A DNA stretch of 10,005 nucleotides from contig JAUXBV010000067.1 in the NCBI GenBank assembly GCA_030619215.1, positions 1 to 10,005 of the forward strand, written 5' to 3'. The notes beneath the pieces are model-generated. The model was not told the DNA's origin. It searched no databases and saw only the letters and a list, made by a program, of their open reading frames with translations. Every line of letters starts with the position of its first letter. Positions within the stretch are counted from its first letter, which is position 1. This DNA is from Fibrobacterota bacterium. Lineage in GTDB: Bacteria > Fibrobacterota > Chitinivibrionia > Chitinivibrionales > JANQEN01. A program made the translations under genes and the position numbers. Of this stretch, positions 1 to 6,075 are shown in pieces.

Positions 1-42
1 AAATATGCAATTATTTTAATTTTTATTATTATATTATTAGGT

Positions 43-891
43 ATGGCATCTAAACTCCCCAATATCTACGATTACAATGATTTCCGAAGGTTCCTGAAAG
101 ACTATCAGGCAGCCAAAAGAACGCAGGACAGGCGTTTTACCAAGAGCGCTATCTGTAAGCTATTGGGCCTGCCCAATAGCAGGAGCTATTTCAATGATGT
201 TCTCAACGGAAAGCTGGTTTCAAATACCTATATTGAGCGCTTTGTGAAGCTTATGGAGTTTGATGCTGATGAGGCCCGTTTCTTTCGTGTGCTGGTGAAG
301 TTCAATCAGGCTGAGATTGCTTCTGAGCGCGAGCTTCTTTTTGAGCAGCTTATCTCCCTTAATAAAACGCCCAAGAAGGTTCTGGACCGGGATGTGTATG
401 AGTATTACACGGAATGGCACCACAGTGCAATCCGGGCAGTGTTGGAGATTTTTAATTTCAAAGAGGATTATGCAACTTTAGCAAAAAAGTTATTCCCGCC
501 TGTTACTGAAAAAAAAGCGAAGGAGTCTGTTGTACTTCTTGAGCGGCTGGGGTTGATTAAAAAGGACAAAAAAGGGTACCTGAGACTGACGGAAAAGTCT
601 ATTATAGCAAGCCCTGAAATAAAAAAAGAGTTGTTAATGCAATACCAGTTGAAGTGTATTGAGATATCTAAACAGGCTCTTATAAAAAACCGCACAATGC
701 ATCAGGTATATTCCACGAACATGATCAGCATTTCCAAAGAGGGGTATGAGCGGTTGAAAAGGCGGCTTCAAAAATTCAAGACGGAAGTACGTTCACTGGT
801 GCATAAAGATGAAAATCCGGCAGACCGGGTATATCAGCTGAATATTCAGTTATTTCCAAATGCAAAACAGGATAAAAAAGATGACAAATAA
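43..891 (+). CDS. TIGR02147/DUF4423 family protein, putative regulator
   Basis: This 282-residue protein matches my knowledge of the TIGR02147 family, which is expanded in Fibrobacter and relatives and whose molecular role is unproven. Family hallmarks are visible: an opening NIYDYNDFRRFLKDY (residues 7-21), a helix-turn-helix-like segment at about 33-70 (TKSAICKLLGLPNSRSYFNDVLNGK), the FFRVLVKFNQA block at 80-90, a YEYYTEWHHSAIRAVLE block around 119-135, a winged-helix-like stretch with ERLGLIKKDKKGYLRLTE at 167-184, and the terminal VYQLNIQLFP at 263-272. There is no signal peptide or membrane segment, so it is probably cytoplasmic. The start at 43 fits the family N terminus, but there is only a weak AGG directly before it in an AT-rich leader. 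Its last 11 bases overlap the next gene, which implies co-transcription and probably translational coupling. A DNA-binding role is inferred from the helix-turn-helix appearance only. Confidence 0.85.
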   Translation: MASKLPNIYDYNDFRRFLKDYQAAKRTQDRRFTKSAICKLLGLPNSRSYFNDVLNGKLVSNTYIERFVKLMEFDADEARFFRVLVKFNQAEIASERELLFEQLISLNKTPKKVLDRDVYEYYTEWHHSAIRAVLEIFNFKEDYATLAKKLFPPVTEKKAKESVVLLERLGLIKKDKKGYLRLTEKSIIASPEIKKELLMQYQLKCIEISKQALIKNRTMHQVYSTNMISISKEGYERLKRRLQKFKTEVRSLVHKDENPADRVYQLNIQLFPNAKQDKKDDK

Positions 892-3448
892 GAAGAAATA
901 TTTGTATATAATATTTGCTTTGTCGTGCCTGATGGGAATCTTGAGATGCAGCACTGATAACATTGCCGGCAGTACGGATGAGACCGAGATTGAAATATCG
1001 GGAATACTTATTGAGGGGAAGAACAACAGCCCAGCAGAGGCTGCACTGGCCCGGCTCTTCAGTGCCAATGATACCACACCTGAAGCGGCGCTTGATTCAA
1101 CCTATACGGATAAATCAGGGGCATATTCATTCGACAGCCTGACGCCCGGTAACTACAGTATTACTGCAGAATATATAGCGGACGCCGATACTTTTTATGG
1201 CGCACACCTGAATATTGATGCTGACTCTTCGGTAGACCTGGGAACAGATACGCTTAAGGCGCCGGGTTCCATAAGCGGTAAAGTCAGCGTGCAGAACCAG
1301 GCAAGCAAAAGCGGCATCTTTTGCTATATCCCCGGGACCTCCTATCTGGCAATCACGGATACGGGCGGGAGCTTTACCATCTCCAATGTACCACCCGGCA
1401 CATACGACCTGGCCTACTGGCATCAGAAATACAACGATACTACTATTTCAGGTGTTACCGTATCGTCTGGTGAAGATACTAAAGTACCGGAAATGCTGCT
1501 TTACATTGTGGTTGATGTGCTGACAAAAAGTATATACGGCGCTTTTGAGCAGAACTATGAAGCTGTTGCGGAACTGGAGGTGCTGGTAACCGGGGATGGC
1601 ATTGATGATAATAAGCCACTGGTGTTTTCGCTGGAATATAATCCCCTGTCTCATGGATTCAGCGGCTATGTGCGGGTTCCTGACACCGGCACCAGTTGGA
1701 GTGCCACCGTAATTGTCTATGATACACTGGCAAGGAAGACGGGCTTCGGGATCGTTACCTTTACAAGTATCTCCTCAAATATTCTTATACCGAAGTTTGA
1801 TCCCAGAAACGCAGTTCCGCATCTTAATGCCGGGAACGATACTCTTGTAAGTAAAAACGACACTGTCGAGTTTATTGGAGCCGCGGTTGACTCATTCGGC
1901 GGGACGATTCTTCATTACAAGTGGGACCTTAATGGTGACGGTGTGTTTGAGGATTCTTCTGCGGTAAATGAAACGGTTCAATGGGTATATACCGATACCG
2001 GCACATATACTGTGCAGTTCTATGCCCTTGACGATGACGGGAACAGCTCTGTGGATACGGTGCTTGTTACGGTTCCTGATTTTAAACCGGTAGTAACTTT
2101 TATCAACCCTTCCCAGGATACCGCGATCTGGGATACAACAGTCACGCTGGCATTATATGCTGAAGCATCAGATTCATTCGGCGGGCATATCATTGGATAC
2201 AAGTGGGACTTTACCGGTGACGGTACATGGGATACGTCATACACGGAAAATGCTACTGTTTCATATACCTTTAGCTCGGGATCCAATAAAGTCATATTTG
2301 CCGGCATTGACGATGACAGTAATATAACGGTTGACACGTTAATAATTGTTGTTGAATACTCTTTGAAAATTTCTGCGGGTGATAACTATTCCTTTATTGT
2401 TAAGACGGACGGTACGGTCTGGGGTTTTGGGGAATGTTCTCTGGGAAAACTCGGTAATGGCAAGGAGCATCCCTCGGTGCTTTCCCCGGTGCAAATCATT
2501 GACAGCAGCTCTACGGTATGCGCGGGAATGCTGCATTCCGCTTTTATCAGGTCTGACGGAACATTGTTGGCTACCGGTGACAACAGGGAGGGCCAGCTTG
2601 GAAACGGCCTCTCAGGTTATGATGAAAAGGAGCTGAGCCCTGTTTATATTATTGACAATGTAGAGCAGGTATCGGTGGGTGATGATTACACCATTGCCCT
2701 GAGAAACGACGGCAGCCTGTGGGCGTGGGGGAGAAATGACATATATGGCCAGCTTGGTATTGATTCAATAGGCGGTTCAACCGTACCTCTTCATGTGATA
2801 GATAACGTGATCCGGATATCGACGGGTAAGTATCATACCGTAGCGGTTAAAACAGACAGCAGCTTGTGGGCATGGGGGAGTAACCGGGACGGGCAGCTTG
2901 GCATTGGTAAAGCGGGATACTATGAGGAAGAGACATCGCCGGTTCATGTTACGGACAATGTGCGGTTTGTCGATGCAGGCTGGCACTACACCATGATTAT
3001 TAAAAATGACGGTACTCTCTGGGGATGCGGGTCAAATACCTTTGGCCAGCTTGGCAATGGCCAGTCAGGCAATTACGAGCTGGACAGCCTTCCGGTTTAC
3101 ATAACGGATAACGTTGCATTTGTCTCCGCCGGTAAGGAACATACCATGATAATCAGGACAGACGGCAGCTTGTGGGCCTGCGGCAATAATGAGTACGGCC
3201 AGTTCGGCAATGGGACCAAGACCGGCAGCAGCACACCGGTTCATATTATGAATAATGTTTCGTCCGTATCAGCCGGAGCGCGGCATACGCTGATTATCAA
3301 GGGCGACGGCAGTGTCTGGGCCAGCGGCGATAATACGGACGGGGAGCTTGGTGACGGTACGACAGAGGAGAGGTTGACGCCGGTGAGGGTGCATATAAAT
3401 ATTTTTGAGAGTTATAAATTTAGAGTATCTGGTTCTTTTAATTTTTAG
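881..3448 (+). CDS. Exported PKD and RCC1-repeat surface protein, probable lipoprotein
   Basis: An 855-residue exported protein. I start it at 881 rather than at the in-frame ATG at 860, because 881 gives a compact signal peptide (basic MTNKKK, then hydrophobic to about residue 21) and has an AGG about 9 bases upstream. Cys23 is the likely lipidation site, although the preceding I-L-R does not fit a standard lipobox. It is followed by STDNIAGSTDETE, resembling surface lipoprotein leaders of Fibrobacterota. Domains in order: two carboxypeptidase-regulatory-like beta modules (about 37-125 and 128-208); a poorly recognised beta-rich stretch (about 210-305); two PKD domains (about 315-398 and 402-492) with W-D-x-x-G-D-G and DDD motifs; and seven RCC1 repeats beginning near residues 497, 547, 597, 646, 697, 748 and 796, each with an AG/VG..HT/YT...DG..W..G...GQLG pattern. 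A short tail ends in FRVSGSFNF. No catalytic motif is evident. The likely role is binding or adhesion at the cell surface. Expression is coupled to the upstream regulator-like gene. Confidence 0.85.
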   Translation: MTNKKKYLYIIFALSCLMGILRCSTDNIAGSTDETEIEISGILIEGKNNSPAEAALARLFSANDTTPEAALDSTYTDKSGAYSFDSLTPGNYSITAEYIADADTFYGAHLNIDADSSVDLGTDTLKAPGSISGKVSVQNQASKSGIFCYIPGTSYLAITDTGGSFTISNVPPGTYDLAYWHQKYNDTTISGVTVSSGEDTKVPEMLLYIVVDVLTKSIYGAFEQNYEAVAELEVLVTGDGIDDNKPLVFSLEYNPLSHGFSGYVRVPDTGTSWSATVIVYDTLARKTGFGIVTFTSISSNILIPKFDPRNAVPHLNAGNDTLVSKNDTVEFIGAAVDSFGGTILHYKWDLNGDGVFEDSSAVNETVQWVYTDTGTYTVQFYALDDDGNSSVDTVLVTVPDFKPVVTFINPSQDTAIWDTTVTLALYAEASDSFGGHIIGYKWDFTGDGTWDTSYTENATVSYTFSSGSNKVIFAGIDDDSNITVDTLIIVVEYSLKISAGDNYSFIVKTDGTVWGFGECSLGKLGNGKEHPSVLSPVQIIDSSSTVCAGMLHSAFIRSDGTLLATGDNREGQLGNGLSGYDEKELSPVYIIDNVEQVSVGDDYTIALRNDGSLWAWGRNDIYGQLGIDSIGGSTVPLHVIDNVIRISTGKYHTVAVKTDSSLWAWGSNRDGQLGIGKAGYYEEETSPVHVTDNVRFVDAGWHYTMIIKNDGTLWGCGSNTFGQLGNGQSGNYELDSLPVYITDNVAFVSAGKEHTMIIRTDGSLWACGNNEYGQFGNGTKTGSSTPVHIMNNVSSVSAGARHTLIIKGDGSVWASGDNTDGELGDGTTEERLTPVRVHINIFESYKFRVSGSFNF
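1823..2356 (+). repeat. Tandem PKD-domain duplication within CDS
   Basis: Two PKD-domain units lie in tandem with a 282-base (94-codon) period. The 12-mer TCATTCGGCGGG occurs at 1892-1903 and 2174-2185, and TACAAGTGGGAC at 1916-1927 and 2198-2209, both exactly 282 bases apart. Identity at the DNA level, not only the protein level, suggests a fairly recent internal duplication or gene conversion. The flanking parts of the two units have diverged. Confidence 0.75.
2369..3358 (+). repeat. Seven RCC1 repeats within CDS
   Basis: Seven units of about 49-51 codons encode RCC1-type blades, each with a conserved small-residue-G start, a hydrophobic strand, a turn (T/N/S)DG(T/S), (L/V)W..G and G(Q/K/E)(L/F)G. 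Seven is the number needed for a closed RCC1 propeller. The DNA encoding the DGSLWAWG-type strand is strongly conserved between several units (for example GGCAGCTTGTGGGC-like stretches near 2710, 2860 and 3165). The first unit is more divergent (GFGECSLGKLG), and the second lacks the Trp (GTLLATG). Confidence 0.8.
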
Positions 3449-3463
3449 TTAATAATATTATTA

Positions 3464-3540
3464 GCCGGAGGGAGGACTGGCGAAAGCATCTGCCACTGGC
3501 GGATCGCATCCCCAGCCTGAGTTACTATAGGGATCTCGGG
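3464..3540. other. GC-rich structured block with imperfect tandem repeat
   Basis: This block begins about 16 bases after the surface-protein stop codon and stands out in base composition. It contains an imperfect tandem repeat: ACTGGCG (3476-3482) plus GCATC (3486-3490), then ACTGGCG (3495-3501) plus GCATC (3506-3510), with a period of 19-20 bases. Short inverted complements are also present, for example TGGC 3478-3481 with GCCA 3492-3495, and ATCTGCC with GGCGGAT. I compared it from memory with cyclic-di-GMP, cobalamin, fluoride and manganese riboswitch consensus patterns and found no match. It could be a structured RNA, a degenerate mobile-element remnant or a repeat family. Function unknown. 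Confidence 0.35.
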
Positions 3541-3554
3541 TGTTTCTCCTCTTT

Positions 3555-3583
3555 AAGCCCATACCAAGGCTTCAGTTTTTTTT
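3555..3583 (+). terminator. Weak terminator-like hairpin after surface-protein gene
   Basis: AAGCC (3555-3559) pairs with GGCTT (3568-3572) across an 8-base loop, and an 8-base T run follows at 3576-3583. The stem is only 5 base pairs and is separated from the T run by CAG, so this is a marginal intrinsic terminator for the 43-3448 transcription unit. It lies about 107 bases after the stop codon. Confidence 0.35.
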
Positions 3584-3699
3584 CCTTATCGAGTGATTAA
3601 TCCTTAATAAAACATGAGGTATTTATTTAAAATACAGTATTAATAGTTAAGGGGCTGGTAGTAAAGCTATAAAAGTAATAAGAAAACACACTGTATTAT

Positions 3700-3743
3700 C
3701 CCCTCTCCTGTCAGCGGGAGAGGGGAATCAAAGAGGTGAGGGG
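3700..3743. repeat. Palindromic intergenic repeat (CCCCTCTCC...GGAGAGGGG type)
   Basis: CCCCTCTCCTG (3700-3710) pairs with CGGGAGAGGGG (3715-3725), giving an 11-bp stem with one T-G wobble and a TCAG tetraloop. It is followed by AGAGGTGAGGGG (3732-3743). This arrangement, a C/T-rich arm, a G/A-rich arm and then GGTGAGGGG, resembles a palindromic repeat that I recall between genes in many unrelated bacteria. No T run follows on either strand, so it is not a standard intrinsic terminator. It may still slow polymerase or protect mRNA ends between the convergent genes. Confidence 0.65.
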
Positions 3744-3764
3744 TACTATAATAAATTGCGCCAG

Positions 3765-4946
3765 CTATGTAATTAAAATCAACTCCTTTTGCGGTATAGA
3801 AAGATACTCTGATCCTTCCTCTGTCACAACAACTATCTCTTCAACTGTAGCTATTCCCCTGTTTTCCACTTTAAGGCGCGGCTCAATGGTAAAAACCATA
3901 CACGGCTCCAGTTTCTGAAATGGCTTCTGAGCATATTTTTCCCATTCCGGTCCAAGCAGGGCGGTTCCGTCATGTGCAAAACGGCCGACCTGATGCCCGA
4001 GGCCATGAGGGAATTCTTCATACCCGTTGTTAACCACAATATCACGAGCGATTTTGTCAATCTCTCTGCCCTGCACACCGGGTTTCATAGCATCTTTTGC
4101 ATTCTGAATAGATTCGACAATCGTATCAAACCCTTTCAGCACATCAGGCGGTGCCACAGTTTCTCCCTCATTGAGGATATAGAATGTTCTTTGCATATCG
4201 GAACAGTAACCGTTGACTTTCACGCCGAAATCCATATTCATGACATGCCCGCGTTCAATTGGTCTTTTTGTAGGTGCGTAATGAGCCTCGGCAGTGTCCG
4301 GGCCGGAAAATACGGAAGGGCAGGCAGAGGGGTCCCAGGCGAGTTGCAGCTTTCTTTTTTCAACTTCAGCTTTCATGAATGCTGCAACTTCGCCTTCAGT
4401 TATTCCCGGTTTGATAAAGCCTGTAACAAGATCAAATATTTCCTGTGTATGGCGGATGGCTTCCTTAATATTTTCTATTTCTGTGGGGGCCTTTCGCTCG
4501 CGGAGGGCAGAGACAATCTTCTCCGCTGAGATGAGACGGCTTTCAAAACCGATTCCGGAGAGGAGATCAACGAGCGTCAGGTACATGCCATGGGTAAGCC
4601 CGTCGCAGATCTCACTGCCCACTGAGTAGTTGACGGCAATCTTCTCCGGGTTCAGCTTTTGCATGTATTCCAGAAACGGTTTCTTAATGCCTTCCACAAA
4701 AGGGATAACCTGGTCGTAGGCCCCGGTATCTTCTACCGTTACTTTATCATATTGTCCTACTATAGCACATGTTTCACCGCTTTTACTGATGATAAAGGCC
4801 GAGTGCCATGTCACGTCCGCGGTCACCAGGAAGGCGAGTGTGGGGTCGCCGTTGATTGCGCTCTCACGAACAAAGGTAATCCAGCAGTCAATATCAAATT
4901 CTTTCAGGATCTCTTTTGCCTGTGTAACTTTTTCTTGTATCAACAT
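3765..4946 (-). CDS. M24 family metallopeptidase, Xaa-Pro dipeptidase/aminopeptidase type
   Basis: A 393-residue cytoplasmic enzyme of the pita-bread metallopeptidase family M24, predicted to cleave Xaa-Pro bonds in small peptides. It has a creatinase-like N-terminal domain (about 1-150) and a catalytic domain (about 160-390). All five metal ligands can be placed: Asp239 and Asp250 in MDFGVKVNGYCSD, His318 in PHGLGH, Glu355 in FTIEP and Glu369 in ATVEEIVVVTEEG. Catalytic-site histidines His222 (AHYAP) and His325 (RFAHDG) are also present, so the enzyme should be active. The start is fixed by a strong AAGGAG 8 bases upstream. It is last in a minus-strand cluster with a hydroxyproline dehydratase and a pyrroline-carboxylate reductase, which supports release of proline or hydroxyproline from peptides. 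The exact substrate, dipeptide or longer, cannot be read from sequence, and a creatinase-type hydrolase is a less likely alternative. Confidence 0.88.
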   Translation of the reverse strand: MLIQEKVTQAKEILKEFDIDCWITFVRESAINGDPTLAFLVTADVTWHSAFIISKSGETCAIVGQYDKVTVEDTGAYDQVIPFVEGIKKPFLEYMQKLNPEKIAVNYSVGSEICDGLTHGMYLTLVDLLSGIGFESRLISAEKIVSALRERKAPTEIENIKEAIRHTQEIFDLVTGFIKPGITEGEVAAFMKAEVEKRKLQLAWDPSACPSVFSGPDTAEAHYAPTKRPIERGHVMNMDFGVKVNGYCSDMQRTFYILNEGETVAPPDVLKGFDTIVESIQNAKDAMKPGVQGREIDKIARDIVVNNGYEEFPHGLGHQVGRFAHDGTALLGPEWEKYAQKPFQKLEPCMVFTIEPRLKVENRGIATVEEIVVVTEEGSEYLSIPQKELILIT

Positions 4947-4954
4947 TTTTCCGG

Positions 4955-4960
4955 CTCCTT
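4955..4960 (-). promoter_or_regulatory. Ribosome binding site of the M24 peptidase
   Basis: On the minus strand AAGGAG is followed by 8 bases and then the ATG at 4946-4944. It is a near-ideal Shine-Dalgarno site and settles the peptidase start. A run of ten A residues (T run at 4985-4994 on the plus strand) lies further upstream in the same leader. Confidence 0.75.
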
Positions 4961-5011
4961 GTTAATGATTGTTGTCTTAATATCTTTTTTTTTTGTTATA
5001 CTACCGTTTTA

Positions 5012-5040
5012 TCATTGCCCGGTTTGACCGGGTAATCCAT
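5012..5040. repeat. Palindromic intergenic repeat (TTGCCCGGT...ACCGGGTAA type)
   Basis: TTGCCCGGT (5015-5023) and ACCGGGTAA (5027-5035) form a 9-bp stem with one G-T wobble and a 3-base TTG loop. They are flanked by TCA on one side and TCCAT on the other. This resembles the common bacterial intergenic palindrome of the TCATTCCCGG...CCGGGAATCCA type, whose spurious translation gives peptides such as DYPVKPGNDK. It lies in the 120-base gap between the reductase and peptidase genes. No T run follows the hairpin on the minus strand (ATGATAAAACGG follows), so it is unlikely to end transcription completely. Confidence 0.65.
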
Positions 5041-5066
5041 AGCTCCTAAACTATTTTTATGTAAAC

Positions 5067-6056
5067 CTATATCTGTACAATAGTCCCTAGATTTATTTCC
5101 TCCGCTTTTTTCAGTACCAGATTCGCTGCAGCCAGATCCTGCACAGCATTCCCCACTGATTTGAATATAGTTATTTCTTCCTCATCAGTTCTTCCTGTTT
5201 TTGTCCCATTTACAATTTCACCCAGTTCAGCATGAATGTGCTCTTCAGTGATTTTTCCGTTTTTAATAGGCTGGATCAGGTCTCCTGCTTCAGACAGGCA
5301 TGCTGATCTTGAATCAACAATAACTTTTGCTCTGATAACGGTGTCTTCCGGGATTTCCCGCATGTGCGGTTTATAGGAGCCGATACCATTAATATGTACT
5401 CCCGGTTTTAAACCGGCGTCATTTAATACAGGATCAGAACTGGAGGTAGCAGTACAGATGATATCAGCCTCTTTTAAAGCACTTTCATCTTTCAAAACTT
5501 CAACAGGTAGCGAAAGTTTTTCGCTCATCGTTTCTGCGAATCGTTCAGCCCTTTCGGTCTCAATATCCATTACAAAAGCATGTTTTATATCCCGAACAGA
5601 GCAAACAGCTTCCAGTTGAGTATACGCCTGTGCCCCGGCTCCAATAATCGCTGCGACCTGTGAGTTCTCACGCGATAAAAGCCTGGTGGCAAGGCCGGAT
5701 GCTGCACCGGTACGCATTGCGGTCAGTACTTCACCGTTCATGACTGCCAGAGGTTGGCCATTGGCAGCATCCATCACCATTACCAGGGCGTCAATCATGG
5801 GAAGCCCGATTTTTGGATTGTCCTTAAAGATCGAGACAACCTTTACACCAACCTTGTCGATTATGGGTAAATATACAGGCATAAATAATGCATTACCGTT
5901 TGTTTTCGGCATGTCAATTCCAACACGTAAAGGCACTATTGCTTCACTACTTGACAATTGGCTGAACGCCTCTTCCATAGCGTTAATAGCTTCAGCCATG
6001 GATAATGCTCTCCTGATATCTTCTGATGATAGAATGCGGATGGGTTTAGTGCTCAT
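5067..6056 (-). CDS. Delta-1-pyrroline-2-carboxylate reductase (ornithine cyclodeaminase/mu-crystallin family)
   Basis: A 329-residue NAD(P)-dependent enzyme of the ornithine cyclodeaminase/mu-crystallin family. Predicted reaction: delta-1-pyrroline-2-carboxylate plus NAD(P)H to L-proline, in the cytoplasm. Visible family features are the substrate-side VGVKVVSIF (Lys72), [15 protein letters not shown] (Arg115), the Rossmann loop IIGAGAQA (138-144), a putative cofactor-selecting acidic residue in VMDIETERA (Asp164), and the C-terminal [14 protein letters not shown] (298-311). A SD-like GGAG (6067-6070 on the other strand) sits 10 bases before the ATG. The family also contains ornithine cyclodeaminase, alanine dehydrogenase and others. 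I prefer the pyrroline-carboxylate reductase reading because the gene follows, by only 19 bases, a predicted trans-3-hydroxyproline dehydratase, whose product is this enzyme's substrate. The family call is firm; the exact substrate is inferred from context. Confidence 0.82.
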   Translation of the reverse strand: MSTKPIRILSSEDIRRALSMAEAINAMEEAFSQLSSSEAIVPLRVGIDMPKTNGNALFMPVYLPIIDKVGVKVVSIFKDNPKIGLPMIDALVMVMDAANGQPLAVMNGEVLTAMRTGAASGLATRLLSRENSQVAAIIGAGAQAYTQLEAVCSVRDIKHAFVMDIETERAERFAETMSEKLSLPVEVLKDESALKEADIICTATSSSDPVLNDAGLKPGVHINGIGSYKPHMREIPEDTVIRAKVIVDSRSACLSEAGDLIQPIKNGKITEEHIHAELGEIVNGTKTGRTDEEEITIFKSVGNAVQDLAAANLVLKKAEEINLGTIVQI

Positions 6057-6075
6057 GGTGCGTTATCTCCATTGT

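Larger units (their letters stand above)
3449..3764. other. Spacer between convergent genes
   Basis: This gene-free spacer of 316 bases lies between the ends of the plus-strand surface protein and the minus-strand peptidase. It is a mosaic: a GC-rich block (48 of 80 bases are G or C at 3461-3540), a short hairpin followed by a T run, an AT-rich stretch (26 of 100 bases G or C at 3591-3690), and a GC-rich palindromic repeat near the peptidase end. I see no convincing coding sequence. The short open frame starting at 3736 is antisense to the peptidase end and was discounted. Confidence 0.7.

Noticed and set aside
860..880. Upstream ATG start for the surface protein at 860
   Set aside because: There is no ribosome site before it, it would overlap the regulator gene further, and it would lengthen the signal peptide n-region with no benefit. 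The ATG at 881 is better placed.
3461..3590. Known riboswitch in the GC-rich block, for example cobalamin-type because of GCCACTG
   Set aside because: The rest of the cobalamin consensus is missing, and the block follows the end of one gene and faces the end of another, so it has no gene downstream to control.
3972..4529. Open frame of 185 codons on the plus strand inside the M24 peptidase gene
   Set aside because: It is antisense to a gene with all catalytic residues intact, and its translation shows no recognisable domain. The same applies to the plus-strand frames at 4294-4629, 4659-5027, 5686-6102 and 6286-6687 and to minus-strand frames inside the plus-strand genes.
4998..5042. Possible 14-codon small gene on the minus strand (MDYPVKPGNDKTVV) with AGGAG upstream
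   Set aside because: The AGGAG is only 2 bases from the ATG, which is too close. The peptide is the usual spurious translation of the palindromic repeat located here, so the sequence is better explained as the repeat.
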